Assembly (NCBI GenBank): GCA_023079485.1
Contig: CM041085.1
Coordinates: forward strand, 92,329,115 to 92,393,114
Direction: 5' to 3'
Source: Archilochus colubris
Lineage: Eukaryota > Chordata > Aves > Apodiformes > Trochilidae
DNA: 64,000 bases
Shown: piece by piece, positions 52,701 to 60,751 of the stretch
How the letters are laid out: each line of letters opens with the position of its first letter
Numbering within the stretch: position 1 is the first letter of the stretch
Program-made: the position numbers and the translations under genes
Notes under the pieces: model-generated
The model's database searches: none
What the model saw: only the letters and a program-made list of their open reading frames with translations
Told to the model about the DNA's origin: nothing

Positions 52701-55059
52701 AGATAAAAGACATAATAAATCTATTGCCATAATGCACCAAGTCAGTGAACAGAGAACCATCCAGAAGTAAAGCCCTGAGCATTTTCACTGCTGCTCATTC
52801 CAGCCTATGTAAAGCACTGCAGAGCACTGGTTTGTTTAAAGACATATGACTCAGTAAGCTCTGAGGGTAAAACCACAGGCAACCAAATGATCAAAATCTT
52901 TGGGGTGAAAAATGCTTCAATATATGTGGTGTTCTAGAGTTTGGATGATTCTTAGCCAAAGGCAGAAGTATATTCTCAGTTACAAAAAGTCAACTTCTGT
53001 CATTCCTACGAATGCTTCATAGTCTTTAGGCATTCAGCCCTTTTTGGTTTTCCACTATTTCCTTCAAATTAGATTCTCTCTCCCATGTTCCTCAGGCATT
53101 GCAGTTCTAGAAAGTTCCTTTAGAGTTATTTTATTATTTCCTGCTTTGTTTTGGCTGCTTTATGGTTCTTCTTTTACCCATTAGATTACTTATGTAAGAA
53201 ATACCAAATAAACAGATTTTGTTTTTAAGATGCAGCTTCTGTCAGGGATGCACTTTAAGGACCAGAAAACAAGGTAATGGAATGAGGTATTTAAAAAGAT
53301 ACAATTTCACATGTCCATGATTGCCACAACCATGGACAAATAAAGGTGCTTGAACAGAGTACATACAATTTCTACCTCTGGCAGGTATGTACAGGTGAGG
53401 AGTTACAAAACAGTGAATGCACATGCAAAAAACCCACGTTAAGACAGTAAAAATGTTACCCCTCACCTATTCCCTTATCTAAACCTGTTACACTTTTACC
53501 TTTAGAGGCAGACCTATGGCAGGGCCCACACAGCAAACAACTGCAAGTTCTGTAGTGATTCATTTCCAGGAAAGAGTTTGCCAAAGTAGCCCAGCAGGCT
53601 GCCAGCTCCGGAGCAGAAACACTGCTAAATGTTTGTGTAGAGCACCCTGATTTGTAGGAAATAGTGTACACCACTGCACCAAATAAATATGAAACAAATG
53701 TATTTATTTATAGAAATCATAGAACACTCTTTTCGATTATTAGAAATGCTTTGGAAAATGAAATTTGTTTTACAACATGTCTGTCACTCCCACTTATCAG
53801 ATTTTGGCTGTGGGCCTGGTTTAATAGCCCTGACTCCTGAAGAGCTTGTGATCTTAGTGCTGGAATGCAAGCAGCTGGGTTATTGCAAAGAAGCAGTTAA
53901 TTTTTAAAAAGTTTGTTGAATTTAGGCTTTTTAAAGTTTGGTACAGTATCTGCATTTTTTGACAGACTTGGTCTACCATTCGTAAGAAGCTAAATAGCCT
54001 TAAAATTCACAATTCTAATTTTTTTCTCATCAGCAGAGATTTGGCCAATGCAGGAACAAAAGGAGGGGCAGCTGCTTTTAATAATTTTTTGCAATCTAAA
54101 AGAAATAAACTCAGTTTAGAGTAGTCCCAGAGAAACTTCCTTCCACTAAAAACTAACTAGTTAGAAATTAAAATCCCTTCTCTGACCACATCCCCTCACC
54201 TACTCCTGTATCTGAGATGTCATAGGAAAAAGTATCCCACAGGAAAGTTATGCAGGATAAAAATATTGCAGAATACCTCAGAGCAGTATCACTGAGGATA
54301 ACTCTCTGGGATTTTTATGATTTATTTGTAGCAAAAGAAACAAAACTTTAGACTTTGCTGTTTGTTCATCTCATATTAATCTAGAAAGCTCTATTGAAAT
54401 TGTTACTATTACATTATTTTTTACCTAATCTCTGAGAGGTTTCAGGTGAAATAGAGATTCTGACCAACAGATACCTTACCTAGCCAATGCTAAAACTATG
54501 TCACTAGAGATAAAGAAATAAGAATAATAATTCTTACTCCAGTTTCATAATTACTGTCTTTTGTCCATTGAGTCTTTAGTCCCATTTTTAGAGTATAGGG
54601 TATAGAGTATATATTATCAGTAATTTTACTTTCAGGTATATTTGTCTTGCGATGTACCAATGCCAACTGAGTATTTTCTCTATACCTACCCAAAGCTGGA
54701 GGTGGCCAAGGCTCATCTGACCCGGTGGGCTCAGCGTGGTGGACACAGACATCCCAGTAGTCAGCACAACAATCTACAGGGCCAGGAAAATCTGAGGCAC
54801 AGAACTGGTCACAGTAACATATGGCTGATCTGGAGACAATGTTAAAGCTGCAGTCATCATTCCTTCCTGTGCAGCAGCCTCGTACTCTGCAGGACCTTCC
54901 CTGATAAATACTCCTTTTTAGCCTGTTCCACTTTGCAGAACCACCATCTTCAACAGAGTAAAGTCCTCGAGAGAAATTTCTTCTAGAGTCAAGCTGCTGT
55001 GCCGTCCAAACTTCACTTGCAATGCAATATAAGAGCAGTATCTGACTTCTGAGCCACAT
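16982..55059 (-). CDS. TINAG: Tubulointerstitial nephritis antigen, complete gene in 11 coding exons
   Basis: The coding exons join as 54690-55059, 50367-50430, 49266-49355, 47614-47728, 39911-40034, 37918-38068, 33292-33472, 32839-32884, 27696-27801, 18183-18228 and 16982-17092. They total 1,404 bases, giving 467 residues and a stop. Every intron is GT-AG and every junction restores the frame, so the gene looks intact. Domain order: signal peptide about 1-20; RLKR processing site 46-49; somatomedin-B Cys-rich domain 57-105; von Willebrand C-like Cys block 125-158; cathepsin-B-like domain about 220-467. The active-site Cys is replaced by Ser248 (context NCGASWAFS), while oxyanion Gln242, His410 and Asn435 remain. 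TINAG family members are secreted basement-membrane glycoproteins of kidney tubules that bind laminin and collagen IV and lack protease activity. Possible N-glycosylation sites are N28, N180, N272 and N337. The length is close to the roughly 476 residues of the mammalian protein. TINAGL1 is the alternative paralogue, but the residue pattern and the 11-exon layout favour TINAG. Confidence 0.96.
17093..18182 (-). other. TINAG: TINAG intron 10
   Basis: A 1.1-kb intron with a GTAAGT donor at 18182 and a TTTAG acceptor. The interspersed A-rich plus-strand run next to the acceptor is described separately. Nothing else was recognised. Confidence 0.85.
17095..17155. repeat. 61-base purine run (pyrimidine tract of the TINAG exon 11 acceptor)
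   Basis: Every base from 17095 to 17155 on the plus strand is A or G. On the TINAG strand it is therefore an uninterrupted T-rich pyrimidine tract ending directly at the final 3' splice site. It may have grown by slippage. Confidence 0.9.
18183..18228 (-). CDS. TINAG: TINAG exon 10
   Basis: A 46-base exon between a GTAACAG acceptor and a TGG/GTAAGT donor. It completes Gly416 and encodes [15 protein letters not shown] (417-431), the loop between the active-site His strand and the Asn strand of the cathepsin fold. Phase 2 in, phase 0 out, matching exons 9 and 11. Confidence 0.94.
21561..22408 (-). mobile_element. CR1 LINE, 3' portion with pol C-terminal remnant
   Basis: The minus-strand reading gives CR1 ORF2 C-terminal segments in several frames: [34 protein letters not shown] and [19 protein letters not shown]. 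The CR1 3' end follows, with TGATTCTGTGATT repeats near 21561. It is 5'-truncated near 22408. Frameshifts break the reading frame, so the copy is not autonomous. It lies in intron 9 in the same orientation as TINAG. It is closely similar to the copy at 46.1 kb, so both belong to one relatively recent subfamily. Confidence 0.96.
22857..22900. repeat. A-rich simple tract
   Basis: Runs of A punctuated by single G residues on the plus strand, within TINAG intron 9. Confidence 0.85.
23881..23903. repeat. (AAGC)n microsatellite
   Basis: Four copies of AAGC in tandem flanked by A-rich sequence, within TINAG intron 9. Confidence 0.8.
26411..26540 (+). mobile_element. CR1 LINE fragment, internal 3' part
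   Basis: Plus-strand sequence matches the CR1 stretch encoding 'LEKRRL(K/R)GDLI..YNYL(R/K)GG', including CTGGAGAAGAGGAGG and CCTTATTACTGTCTACAACT. Both ends are degraded. It lies in TINAG intron 9, antisense to the gene. Confidence 0.85.
26681..26816 (-). mobile_element. CR1 LINE 3'-terminal fragment
   Basis: Starts with CATAGAATCATAGA and continues with GTTGGAAGGGACCTTAAGG, the reverse complement of the CR1 3' end. Only about 135 bases remain. It faces the fragment at 26.4-26.5 kb, so this site took at least two independent insertions. Confidence 0.92.
27696..27801 (-). CDS. TINAG: TINAG exon 9
   Basis: A 106-base exon between a TTTTGTAG acceptor and a GG/GTGAGT donor. It encodes residues 382-415 plus parts of 381 and 416. 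It contains [14 protein letters not shown], a conserved TINAG/cathepsin segment, and KTHSVKLLG, which carries the retained active-site His (410). The entry phase fits the single base left by exon 8, and the exit phase fits exon 10. Confidence 0.96.
29935..29996. repeat. TA/TG-rich simple sequence
   Basis: Alternating purine-pyrimidine stretch dominated by TATATA and TGTATA steps, within TINAG intron 8. Confidence 0.75.
30974..31200 (+). mobile_element. LTR-like repeat, partial copy
   Basis: Starts with TGTAGAGAAAC and contains CCTGATTAGGACAGGCCCC, CCAATAAAGGTGGGACACAC and the palindrome-containing CAGCTCGTCGAGCC. The same blocks occur in the same order on the opposite strand at 57255-57613, so this is an interspersed repeat. 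The TG start and the internal AATAAA suggest a solo LTR. This copy diverges or is truncated after about 31200. It lies in TINAG intron 8, antisense to the gene. Confidence 0.7.
32839..32884 (-). CDS. TINAG: TINAG exon 8
   Basis: A 46-base exon after a CTCCATTCAG acceptor. It encodes [15 protein letters not shown] (366-380) and the first base of Ala381. This is the conserved cathepsin-family segment before the central strand. The frame-preserving donor is GTAGGG. A closer-to-consensus GTAAGT lies five bases further on, and its use would create an early stop. Confidence 0.95.
32885..33291 (-). other. TINAG: TINAG intron 7
   Basis: The shortest intron at 0.4 kb, with a GTAAGT donor and a pyrimidine-rich CAG acceptor. 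No repeat is visible. Confidence 0.9.
33292..33472 (-). CDS. TINAG: TINAG exon 7
   Basis: A 181-base exon encoding residues 306-365 after completing Gly305. It starts with VVSYACYP and includes [15 protein letters not shown] and HYRVSSK. This matches the TINAG Cys-containing insert in the cathepsin domain. An N-glycosylation motif NYT is at 337-339. The stretch between the two Cys residues (about 316-342) is the part least like the mammalian protein as I recall it. The acceptor is CGAACAG and the donor AAA/GTAAGT. Confidence 0.96.
35505..35778 (+). mobile_element. CR1 LINE 3' fragment
   Basis: Plus-strand CR1 3' end: TTAGGTTAGATATTAGGAAG, then GCTGTGGATGCTTCATCCCT, then GGTCCCTTCCAACCCTATG and the ATTCTATG terminal repeats at 35760-35776. 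It includes a nine-G run near 35710. It lies in TINAG intron 6, antisense to the gene. Confidence 0.95.
37747..37790. repeat. Short tandem repeat, unit AATGCAGT
   Basis: About five imperfect copies of an eight- to nine-base AATGCAGT(TA) unit in tandem within TINAG intron 6. Confidence 0.75.
37918..38068 (-). CDS. TINAG: TINAG exon 6
   Basis: A 151-base exon encoding residues 256-304. It begins [10 protein letters not shown] directly after Ser255 and includes [20 protein letters not shown], the papain-family block after the active-site helix. It ends [10 protein letters not shown] across the junction with exon 7. The acceptor is TTCAAAACAG and the donor GG/GTAAAT. An N-glycosylation motif NLS is at 272-274. 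Confidence 0.97.
38069..39910 (-). other. TINAG: TINAG intron 5
   Basis: A 1.8-kb intron with a GTAATA donor. No repeat or extra exon was recognised. Confidence 0.85.
39911..40034 (-). CDS. TINAG: TINAG exon 5 (pseudo-active site)
   Basis: A 124-base exon encoding residues 214-254 and the first base of Ser255. It has the cathepsin-like entry [13 protein letters not shown] followed by [10 protein letters not shown]. In active cathepsins the Ser at 248 is the catalytic Cys. Gln242, the oxyanion-hole residue, is kept. The acceptor is TTGTTATAG and the donor A/GTAATA. Both phases fit exons 4 and 6. Confidence 0.97.
42402..43217 (+). mobile_element. Solo LTR of an endogenous retrovirus
   Basis: An 816-bp unit bounded by TGTCCTGGTTT and AACCGTGACA, giving the canonical TG...CA ends. 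It is flanked by ACTTC on the left (42397-42401) and GCTTC on the right (43218-43222), a likely 5-bp target duplication with one mismatch. It contains a TATAAA-like stretch near 42730, a C/T-rich R-like region and ATTAAAG near 43080. The TGTCCTGGTTT start is common among avian ERVL-type LTRs. No internal gag/pol sequence adjoins it, so it is a recombined solo LTR. Confidence 0.82.
43768..43795. repeat. Poly-A run of 28 bases
   Basis: Uninterrupted A tract on the plus strand within TINAG intron 4. AAAAGC occurs on both sides, but I see no retrocopy body. Confidence 0.85.
46101..46892 (-). mobile_element. CR1 LINE, 3' portion with pol C-terminal remnant
   Basis: The minus-strand frames give [28 protein letters not shown] segments, then [19 protein letters not shown] and the CR1 3' tail with TTTATGATTCTATGATTC at 46101-46120. 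It is abruptly 5'-truncated at about 46892. Long stretches match the 21561-22408 copy nearly base for base. It lies in TINAG intron 4 in the gene's own orientation. Confidence 0.96.
47614..47728 (-). CDS. TINAG: TINAG exon 4
   Basis: A 115-base exon encoding residues 176-213 after completing Gly175. It includes [20 protein letters not shown], the propeptide-like motif typical of TINAG and TINAGL1, and then [14 protein letters not shown]. An AG four bases upstream (47733) is a competing acceptor. Only the AG at 47729 keeps the frame with exon 3. The donor is CCA/GTAAGT. Confidence 0.96.
47729..49265 (-). other. TINAG: TINAG intron 3
   Basis: A 1.5-kb intron with a GTGAGA donor. It contains a splice-bounded open segment at 48121-48215 that does not fit the TINAG reading frame. 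No repeat was recognised. Confidence 0.8.
49266..49355 (-). CDS. TINAG: TINAG exon 3
   Basis: A 90-base exon encoding residues 146-174 with partial codons at both ends. It finishes the von Willebrand C-like block ([17 protein letters not shown]) and continues with [12 protein letters not shown], a strongly conserved TINAG segment. The acceptor is GTCCTTCCAG and the donor GG/GTGAGA. Confidence 0.95.
49356..50366 (-). other. TINAG: TINAG intron 2
   Basis: A 1.0-kb intron with a GTAATG donor. No repeat or exon was recognised. Confidence 0.85.
50367..50430 (-). CDS. TINAG: TINAG exon 2
   Basis: A 64-base exon completing Gly124 and encoding [20 protein letters not shown] (125-144), with two bases of Cys145. 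It forms the first half of the von Willebrand C-like Cys block. The acceptor is TTGGCAG and the donor TG/GTAATG. The phases fit exon 1 ending at 54690 and exon 3. Confidence 0.95.
50431..54689 (-). other. TINAG: TINAG intron 1
   Basis: A 4.3-kb intron with a GTAGGT donor. It contains a CR1 3' fragment at 51812-52058. Minus-strand open frames near 51.36-51.56 kb and 53.46-53.67 kb have no recognised relatives. Confidence 0.8.
51812..52058 (+). mobile_element. CR1 LINE 3' fragment
   Basis: Plus-strand CR1 3' end with GGCATTGGAATGGGCTGCGC, GACTGATGTGGCACTCAGTG and GGTCCTTTCCAACCTGG, followed by a decayed TCCTGTGACTCTGTGAT terminus. It resembles the subfamily of the 46.1-kb copy but is shorter and more diverged. 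It lies in TINAG intron 1, antisense to the gene. Confidence 0.95.
54690..55059 (-). CDS. TINAG: TINAG exon 1 (coding part)
   Basis: Begins with ATG at 55059 (A at -3, a fair Kozak context) and encodes residues 1-123 plus one base of Gly124. A hydrophobic signal peptide spans about 1-20. An NFS glycosylation motif is at 28 and RLKR at 46-49. A ten-Cys somatomedin-B-type domain runs from Cys57 to Cys105, including AICYCDQFC and [10 protein letters not shown]. The donor GTAGGT at 54689 gives the phase that exon 2 needs. A GTATAG donor four bases later would not. The open frame runs on into the intron to 54496, but that part is intronic. Confidence 0.95.
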
Positions 55060-55226
55060 TCTTCTGTCTCTAGTAACCTTTTTTGAGGCTCCCTGGGCTT
55101 TGCTTCCTCAATATATGTTCATTTCCTGTAGATGTAATACTTTCAGTTGGCATTCAGAAAGAAATCTGAACAGAAAGCTGCAGACTATGAATTTCTAGGA
55201 ATGTTTTTCATGAGTTAATTATTAGT
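55060..55226 (-). promoter_or_regulatory. TINAG: Probable TINAG promoter region
   Basis: Sequence directly upstream of the TINAG ATG. An AT-rich AACATATATT (55110-55119) sits about 50 bases before the ATG and could act as a weak TATA element. An HNF1-like palindrome lies at 55214-55226. No CpG-rich block is visible, which fits a tissue-restricted gene. The transcription start is not determined. Confidence 0.4.
55214..55226 (+). promoter_or_regulatory. HNF1-like binding site
   Basis: GTTAATTATTAGT matches 11 of 13 positions of the palindromic HNF1 consensus GTTAATNATTAAC. It is about 155 bases upstream of the TINAG ATG. HNF1 factors drive many kidney-tubule genes, and TINAG is a kidney-tubule protein. 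Binding itself is inferred. Confidence 0.45.
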
Positions 55227-55299
55227 CAGACATGTTGTAAAGTCATTTATTTGCATGATATAAGTTATTTATTTAACAGATTTATACACAAAGATACTG

Positions 55300-57254
55300 G
55301 AAACAGAGCCACAACTATATTCATCATGAAGCATTAAGTGCATTCTTTTGTAAGTGAGAAAGTTTATAGTAAATATTTCAGATTATACAGAATATACATG
55401 GTCAAATATTTTAGTTCTATATTTTTAACTTCTAAAATCAAAGTAATGTGAGGAATGAGTACATGAGGAAGCTCACTTTCACTTGGGCTTCATTCACCTG
55501 TAAATAATACATTCTCCATATGACTGGAAATTGTGTAACAGACTGCATTTAATCTTCATTTTCCTTTCTGATATGCAGGACTCTATCACTGCAGTAAATT
55601 TATCCCTCATCCCCCATTACAATCTTGCTTCCAGTGATCTAGCTTAGCTTTATAAGCTTTATTTTGCAGAGTTTTACTGTTCCAAATCCAAAAAGGTCAG
55701 GTGATATTCATTACAGACTATTACACAAAGATATTCTTTTAAGGTTTGTCTTTCTTTAGTCAAAATGAACTTGGCAATCATTATAAATCATAAAAACCCA
55801 CTGAAGACTGCTAATTCCTATTTAAAAAAAGAAATGTCTGTAGTAATAACACCACAGGGAAAACCAGAGCAGGTATCAAAAGATAAGTCTAACAGCCTTT
55901 ACTACTTGATCTATAATCTCCAGGTTTTTGAACAGCAGACCTAAAGAAATATGCATGGTACTGTTGCCAAAACTTGAAAGATTCAGAAAAAAAGCAGCAA
56001 AGAACTTTGAAGTTCCTATCAGAGATAAACATAAGGCTCAACTGCAAAGAACATCATAGTTTCAAATCTGAACAGTTAAGACAATTTAAGTCTCCAAAGC
56101 TGAACAAGCAACCAGTCATTCTTCTGTCTTCATTTTATAGTAAATGAGAGGAACCTGGAGAAGCTGATGACAGATTATTTTCTAGGGAATGAAGGGGATC
56201 TTTCCTTTTGTGACTTCAGATGGGCTGTTCAGTGGAAATCATAGCATCAAAGGGCAGCTCCCTTTGAAAGCACAGCTGGAAGCACAGCTGGCTTGGTATC
56301 CTTCTTGTGAATGGCAGAGAGGTTCAGAGGGAATGTGTGTGTATGTTTATACATATGGCCTTGCAAGCCAAATGATCAAGGCTTTGATACAATTTCCTGC
56401 CAGCAGTGCTTTTACTGGACCTGCCTCCCACACTGCCCCCACCAGAGCTAAAGAGCTGTGGGTGAGGGAAAATTGCATCAAGACTACACAATTTTTATTT
56501 TGCTCTGCTGCAAGCAATTGTCTGTGTGGAAGTTAATAGAAAGGCCAAGGTCAGCAACATGCAGTCACTGTAAATCGCGTAATAGGACATAAATCTTAGC
56601 CTTCACATTTGCTTTGTTTTGTCTTTCTTTTATTTTGTTTTTGAGACAAGAATCTGGATAATGTTAAGCCTGTCACTGACTGCTATAAATGCATTGAATA
56701 TAATATGAGAAAAACAAGAGAAGACGTTCATGGAAACTCAAGTGAAGTTCTCAGTAGAAATTACAGTTGTTGTTTTCCTTATGTCTATCCAGATTCATCA
56801 GTTCCATCCAGTGACATTAGCAGATAGCAGTTCTTCTTTATTATTACAGATCTTTGGAAATATTTTTACAGCTATGTCCGTGCCCTGAAAGCACAGGAAA
56901 GAAAAAAAAAGCTACTGTATGTGATAAACTTTACCAGCCAGTCAGAGTAAGTGAACAGGGATATCTGTGTTTTAAGTCCTGGCCTCTGGTTAGTTCTGGT
57001 TTTGCATAGTGTTTCTTTTGTTTGTTTGTTTGCTTGCTTTAATTTGCTTGCTAATTACAGACCAGAGGCAATAGAATTGCTTGGAAATTAATATGAGCTA
57101 GTTACACAGGAATGAGATTTCGCTTAAAGTAACATGAAAATGTAACATGCTTCTAAACAGTTTTGTTTAGTGATGCAAAAAATATGCTTAACCTTGAAAA
57201 AATGTATTTTTCTCAATTGTTGGCATTTGTTCAAAACCCACAAATCAATTCTAT
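55300..57254. other. Intergenic DNA upstream of TINAG, no gene seen
   Basis: About 2 kb of AT-rich sequence without recognised repeats, exons or RNA genes. The 115-codon plus-strand frame at 56189-56536 has no family resemblance and is treated as chance. Confidence 0.6.
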
Positions 57255-57613
57255 TGTGCTTCAGTAAGTTTTATTTCAGTAGTTTCTTTTGCAAGCAGAA
57301 GCAGTTCTGTAGCGGGAGGAGCCACTCTTGCTCCTGAAGCTCGACGAGCTGCTGGTCTCTTCCAGGACTCCAGCCACCACACAGCGCTTCCAGGGTAGAA
57401 GTGTAGCGGGAAGAGCCTTTCTTGCTCCAGAGGCTCGACGAGCTGCTGGCCTCTCCATGCCTCACACCAGAGTGAGCTGAGCTTCCCTCTGTGGGTGTGT
57501 GTCCCACCTTTATTGGTCCCCTGGTAATAGGGGGCCTGTCCTAATCAGGCACAGGTGGACTCACACCCACACTTTGGCAACTCGAGGCACCTGGTTTATC
57601 CTGTTTCTCTACA
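57255..57613 (-). mobile_element. LTR-like repeat with internal tandem duplication
   Basis: On the minus strand the element starts TGTAGAGAAAC and ends GAAGCACA (TG...CA). It carries CCAATAAAGGTGGGACACAC and a second AATAAA near its end. It shares its first 200 bases or so with the copy at 30974-31200. A block of about 55 bases containing CAGCAGCTCGTCGAGC is present twice (near 57311-57362 and 57402-57455). Flanks CAATTCTAT and CAGTTCTCT match at 7 of 9 bases, but this is weak evidence for a target duplication. Confidence 0.68.
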
Positions 57614-60600
57614 CAGTTCTCTGTTCACTGTATGGAAGCACACATTGACTTACCTGTAACTATTTAGAAACAGTTAAACATGAACCTTTTTCTCTATTGA
57701 AGATTAACTTATTCCAAGCGTAACATGCCTGCTAAGCTTTTAAATTAGGGTCGTAGTCCTAGGCATAGTCTGCACAGATATGAACAAAAATATTGGCTTT
57801 GCACCTGTTTCAGCTCTACCTGATGTCTACCCTTGAACTTCAAAAATCACCACACTTTTGGAAGGAATTCAAATATTATCATCAATGAACATTTTGTAGA
57901 GTTAAAACTGAAAAACAGTTTAAAATGTCAAAAAATATCTCTAAGCTGGAGCACGATTATTGCACAGCCTTTCTTTCAGAAGTCACCTCCATTTGCCTGA
58001 ACGAACCTATTTGGCGTCATAAAAATGTAATTTCTACTAATCTGCAGAGTATAGGTGACAGCAGTGGTCCCCAAGGCTCTGGGTGCTAAAGGTCACTTCC
58101 AGATGGACAGCAGAGCCCACCTCACCAGAAAACCAGGTTCTTCCTTTCTCCTGGCTGCTGAAAGGCCTTGCTCCCAGCCCCAGAGGGAGAACTGCAGTAC
58201 TGATACCTTGTGCCAGGAAAATGAAGTGACTCTTGGCCAGTTTAGGAAGAAGCCAGGACACCAGATCTTAATTCAGTCATTTGCCAGTAGACACAACTCA
58301 ATGCATCCAAGAAGCCATGGAACTGCTTGTCTCCAACTTAAACTCTCCAATGAAACTAGCAGTCCTTTTCTTTGAATTTAAATGGAAATTTGGTGACTCC
58401 TTGCACAAAGTACCTTACTGCTTTGTAGGCTGCAATAGTTTATACTTATTACTTTTTATTTTTAATGGCTGCAATGAAGTAAAAGTTTTCAAAGCAAGAC
58501 CACTTCATCAAGAGTGCTATCAGAGGTCTTCTATCTCCCATGAACTAAGGGCAGACTCAGATTCACCCCACACACACACTGTGAATGATTAGCTCCTAGA
58601 CGCGTTTAGGCAGAGAAAAAGTGTGTGCTGAAGTGGTTTTCTCACTGTTGCTTTGGTCTCCATGTGTTTGGAATAGGTGCAGGAATGGGGCTGCTTTCAC
58701 CCTGTTTCAGTAACAGCCTAGCAGATCACCACTCTGGGTTGTTGGCATGGTATCAAGCAGTGCCACTTTTATCATGATATTTAACTCATAAACCACTTTT
58801 AAGTATTTTTTTATAACTTAGGGTATAGACTTTTTCCTCTCGTACCACTGAGCTGTGACTCTTAACCTTTTAAGAAAATGCTTATCTCTGTGCTTTCACT
58901 TTGCTCATTTTGCAAAGCTTAAGGTTGTGAGCATCCTGATATTTAAGCAATTTTCTCATTAAAACTGAATCAAGACCACTAAGCTGTGCCACACCAAACC
59001 CAGCTCTGGATCCCAGACAGATGAGCCCTCAGGCCAAGGGCTGCCCTTAGTCTGATGCAAGATTCTCAAGTAATGAATTCTGACTCTCCTTCACATGGCT
59101 GTGGCACTGCCCAGAGACACCCCTTGCACTAGGGAAACCTCCCCTTTGACTACTTGGAAACATTAATAAGTCTTGTTTGTTTGTTTGTTTGTTTGTTTTG
59201 GTCAGCTTGAGTTGTAGCACATAGCAACAACAGAAACATGAGAACCATGCACAGAATGAACACCATGTGAGACTGTGAGAGAGGAGGATGAAGGCAAAAC
59301 AGGACTATAAACCCCTGCTAAACATAAGCAGTCATTATGATCCTGATGGGAATGTGTATTTCACCAGAAAAATAATTAATAAAAGCAGGGCAAAGACATC
59401 AGAACTTGGAGTAAATATACTGTGCTACTAAGCAGCATCCATTAATTTTAAATTTTTTTTAATCTGAAAAAGAAATCGATTTTTCATGTTAAGTTTTGTT
59501 CTATATAATCTCTCCATAAAGGATTATTTTTTCTCTTGATACTTTTCCTATTGGTTTCTCAGGATAGACTTCCTAGATTGTAAATGCCAATATACTCCAA
59601 ATTTTCATTCATAGACAGAAGCTGTTTGTACAGAGAGTGAAATTGGATTTTAAAGTCTGCACAAATGAACAAACTCACTAACCCAGGGGTCAGCACGAGG
59701 ATTCCCCTTTCAAACTTCCTGCAATCCAAATAGCTCTTCATCTTGCTTGTGTTCCTTCCACCTATGGCCTCATTTTGTCACCTGGATTAGTTTAAACCTA
59801 AACCATACAATGTGAATAATTCTCTTGGCTAGACATGCTAGATAGGATTTGAGCTTTCCAAAAATTTAACTCAAAGGAAAAGGTTTGGGACAAATTTAGA
59901 ACAAAGCAAATGCTTGGGAAAAATGGGCTGAGACTTTCAAGAATAACACAGGTTGTTCCTTTTCTAAATATGAATTTTGACCACTGCAGTGGGCTACTGA
60001 AAAAAAAAAGAAATGGTATTATGTTCTTGGTGGGTAGAACATCCAGTGGTGCACATCTTCTATGATATTTATAACACATTTATAGCTAGAGGTGTGTTTA
60101 TATGTATTAACTGTATCTATTTTTAAAAGTATTGAGTACTTTGTTTGTTATATATCCTTAATGTGTTGAATTCTGTCTCCAGGAACTTTCTTTTGAACCC
60201 ACTGAAATGCTTGTCTCAATTTTCACCATCTGGTTAATGGCTATGCTGTCCACAAGATATACACAGTTAAATTCTGTTCTTTTTCCATTGAGAAAAGAAA
60301 CTATTACAAAAACAAACTTTATATGTCTATTGATTCATTATGACATTCTGATGGACGTGTGTGCTCCAGTATCAGGGGAAAAACATATATTCTACCTATA
60401 TAGGGAGACTCATTGATCACTGAACTTCTGTCTTCAACATTTCAGAATGCAACAGTTTACACATAGGTTGGAGTAGCCAAAGTGGCTGAGTGGCCAAAGA
60501 ACTGTGTCACTTAAACCCTTTTTAGTTTTAATGTTTTAACTGATGACAGTATTTTATAAAATAATTAATCAGATTAATTCTAATGAAAGCAGCAGTCACT

Positions 60601-60704
60601 GCCATTAAAATATTAATCTTAACCACAGCACATAGAAGTGTATCAGGAGGTAAAATGTTCCTGCTTACCAGGATAGTGCTGCCATGCAGCAGACTTCTCT
60701 CTCC
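57614..60704. other. Intergenic DNA, no gene seen
   Basis: About 3 kb with a GTTT microsatellite near 59.18 kb and otherwise only short unsupported frames on both strands. No splice-bounded exon or known repeat was recognised. Confidence 0.55.
59174..59200. repeat. (GTTT)n microsatellite
   Basis: Five to six uninterrupted copies of GTTT on the plus strand. Confidence 0.85.
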
Positions 60705-60751
60705 CTGAAATTTAGACCCTTTTTTTTTTTTTTTCCTCTTTACTCTCAGGA
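60705..60751 (+). repeat. Direct repeat, copy 1
   Basis: CTGAAATTTAGACCC, a long T run, then CTCTTTACTCTCAGGA. The same order of blocks occurs at 61840-61880. The T-run length differs between the copies. Confidence 0.75.

Noticed and set aside
53456..53674. Cys-containing minus-strand frame ([11 protein letters not shown]) considered as a TINAG von Willebrand C-like exon
   Set aside because: It lacks matching splice phases, and the true Cys block is supplied by exons at 50367-50430 and 49266-49355.
60475..60510. tRNA-like start with a good A box (TGGCTGAGTGG)
   Set aside because: No B box (GGTTCGAATCC-like) and no acceptor-stem pairing follows within 90 bases, so it is not a tRNA gene or a recognisable tRNA-derived SINE.
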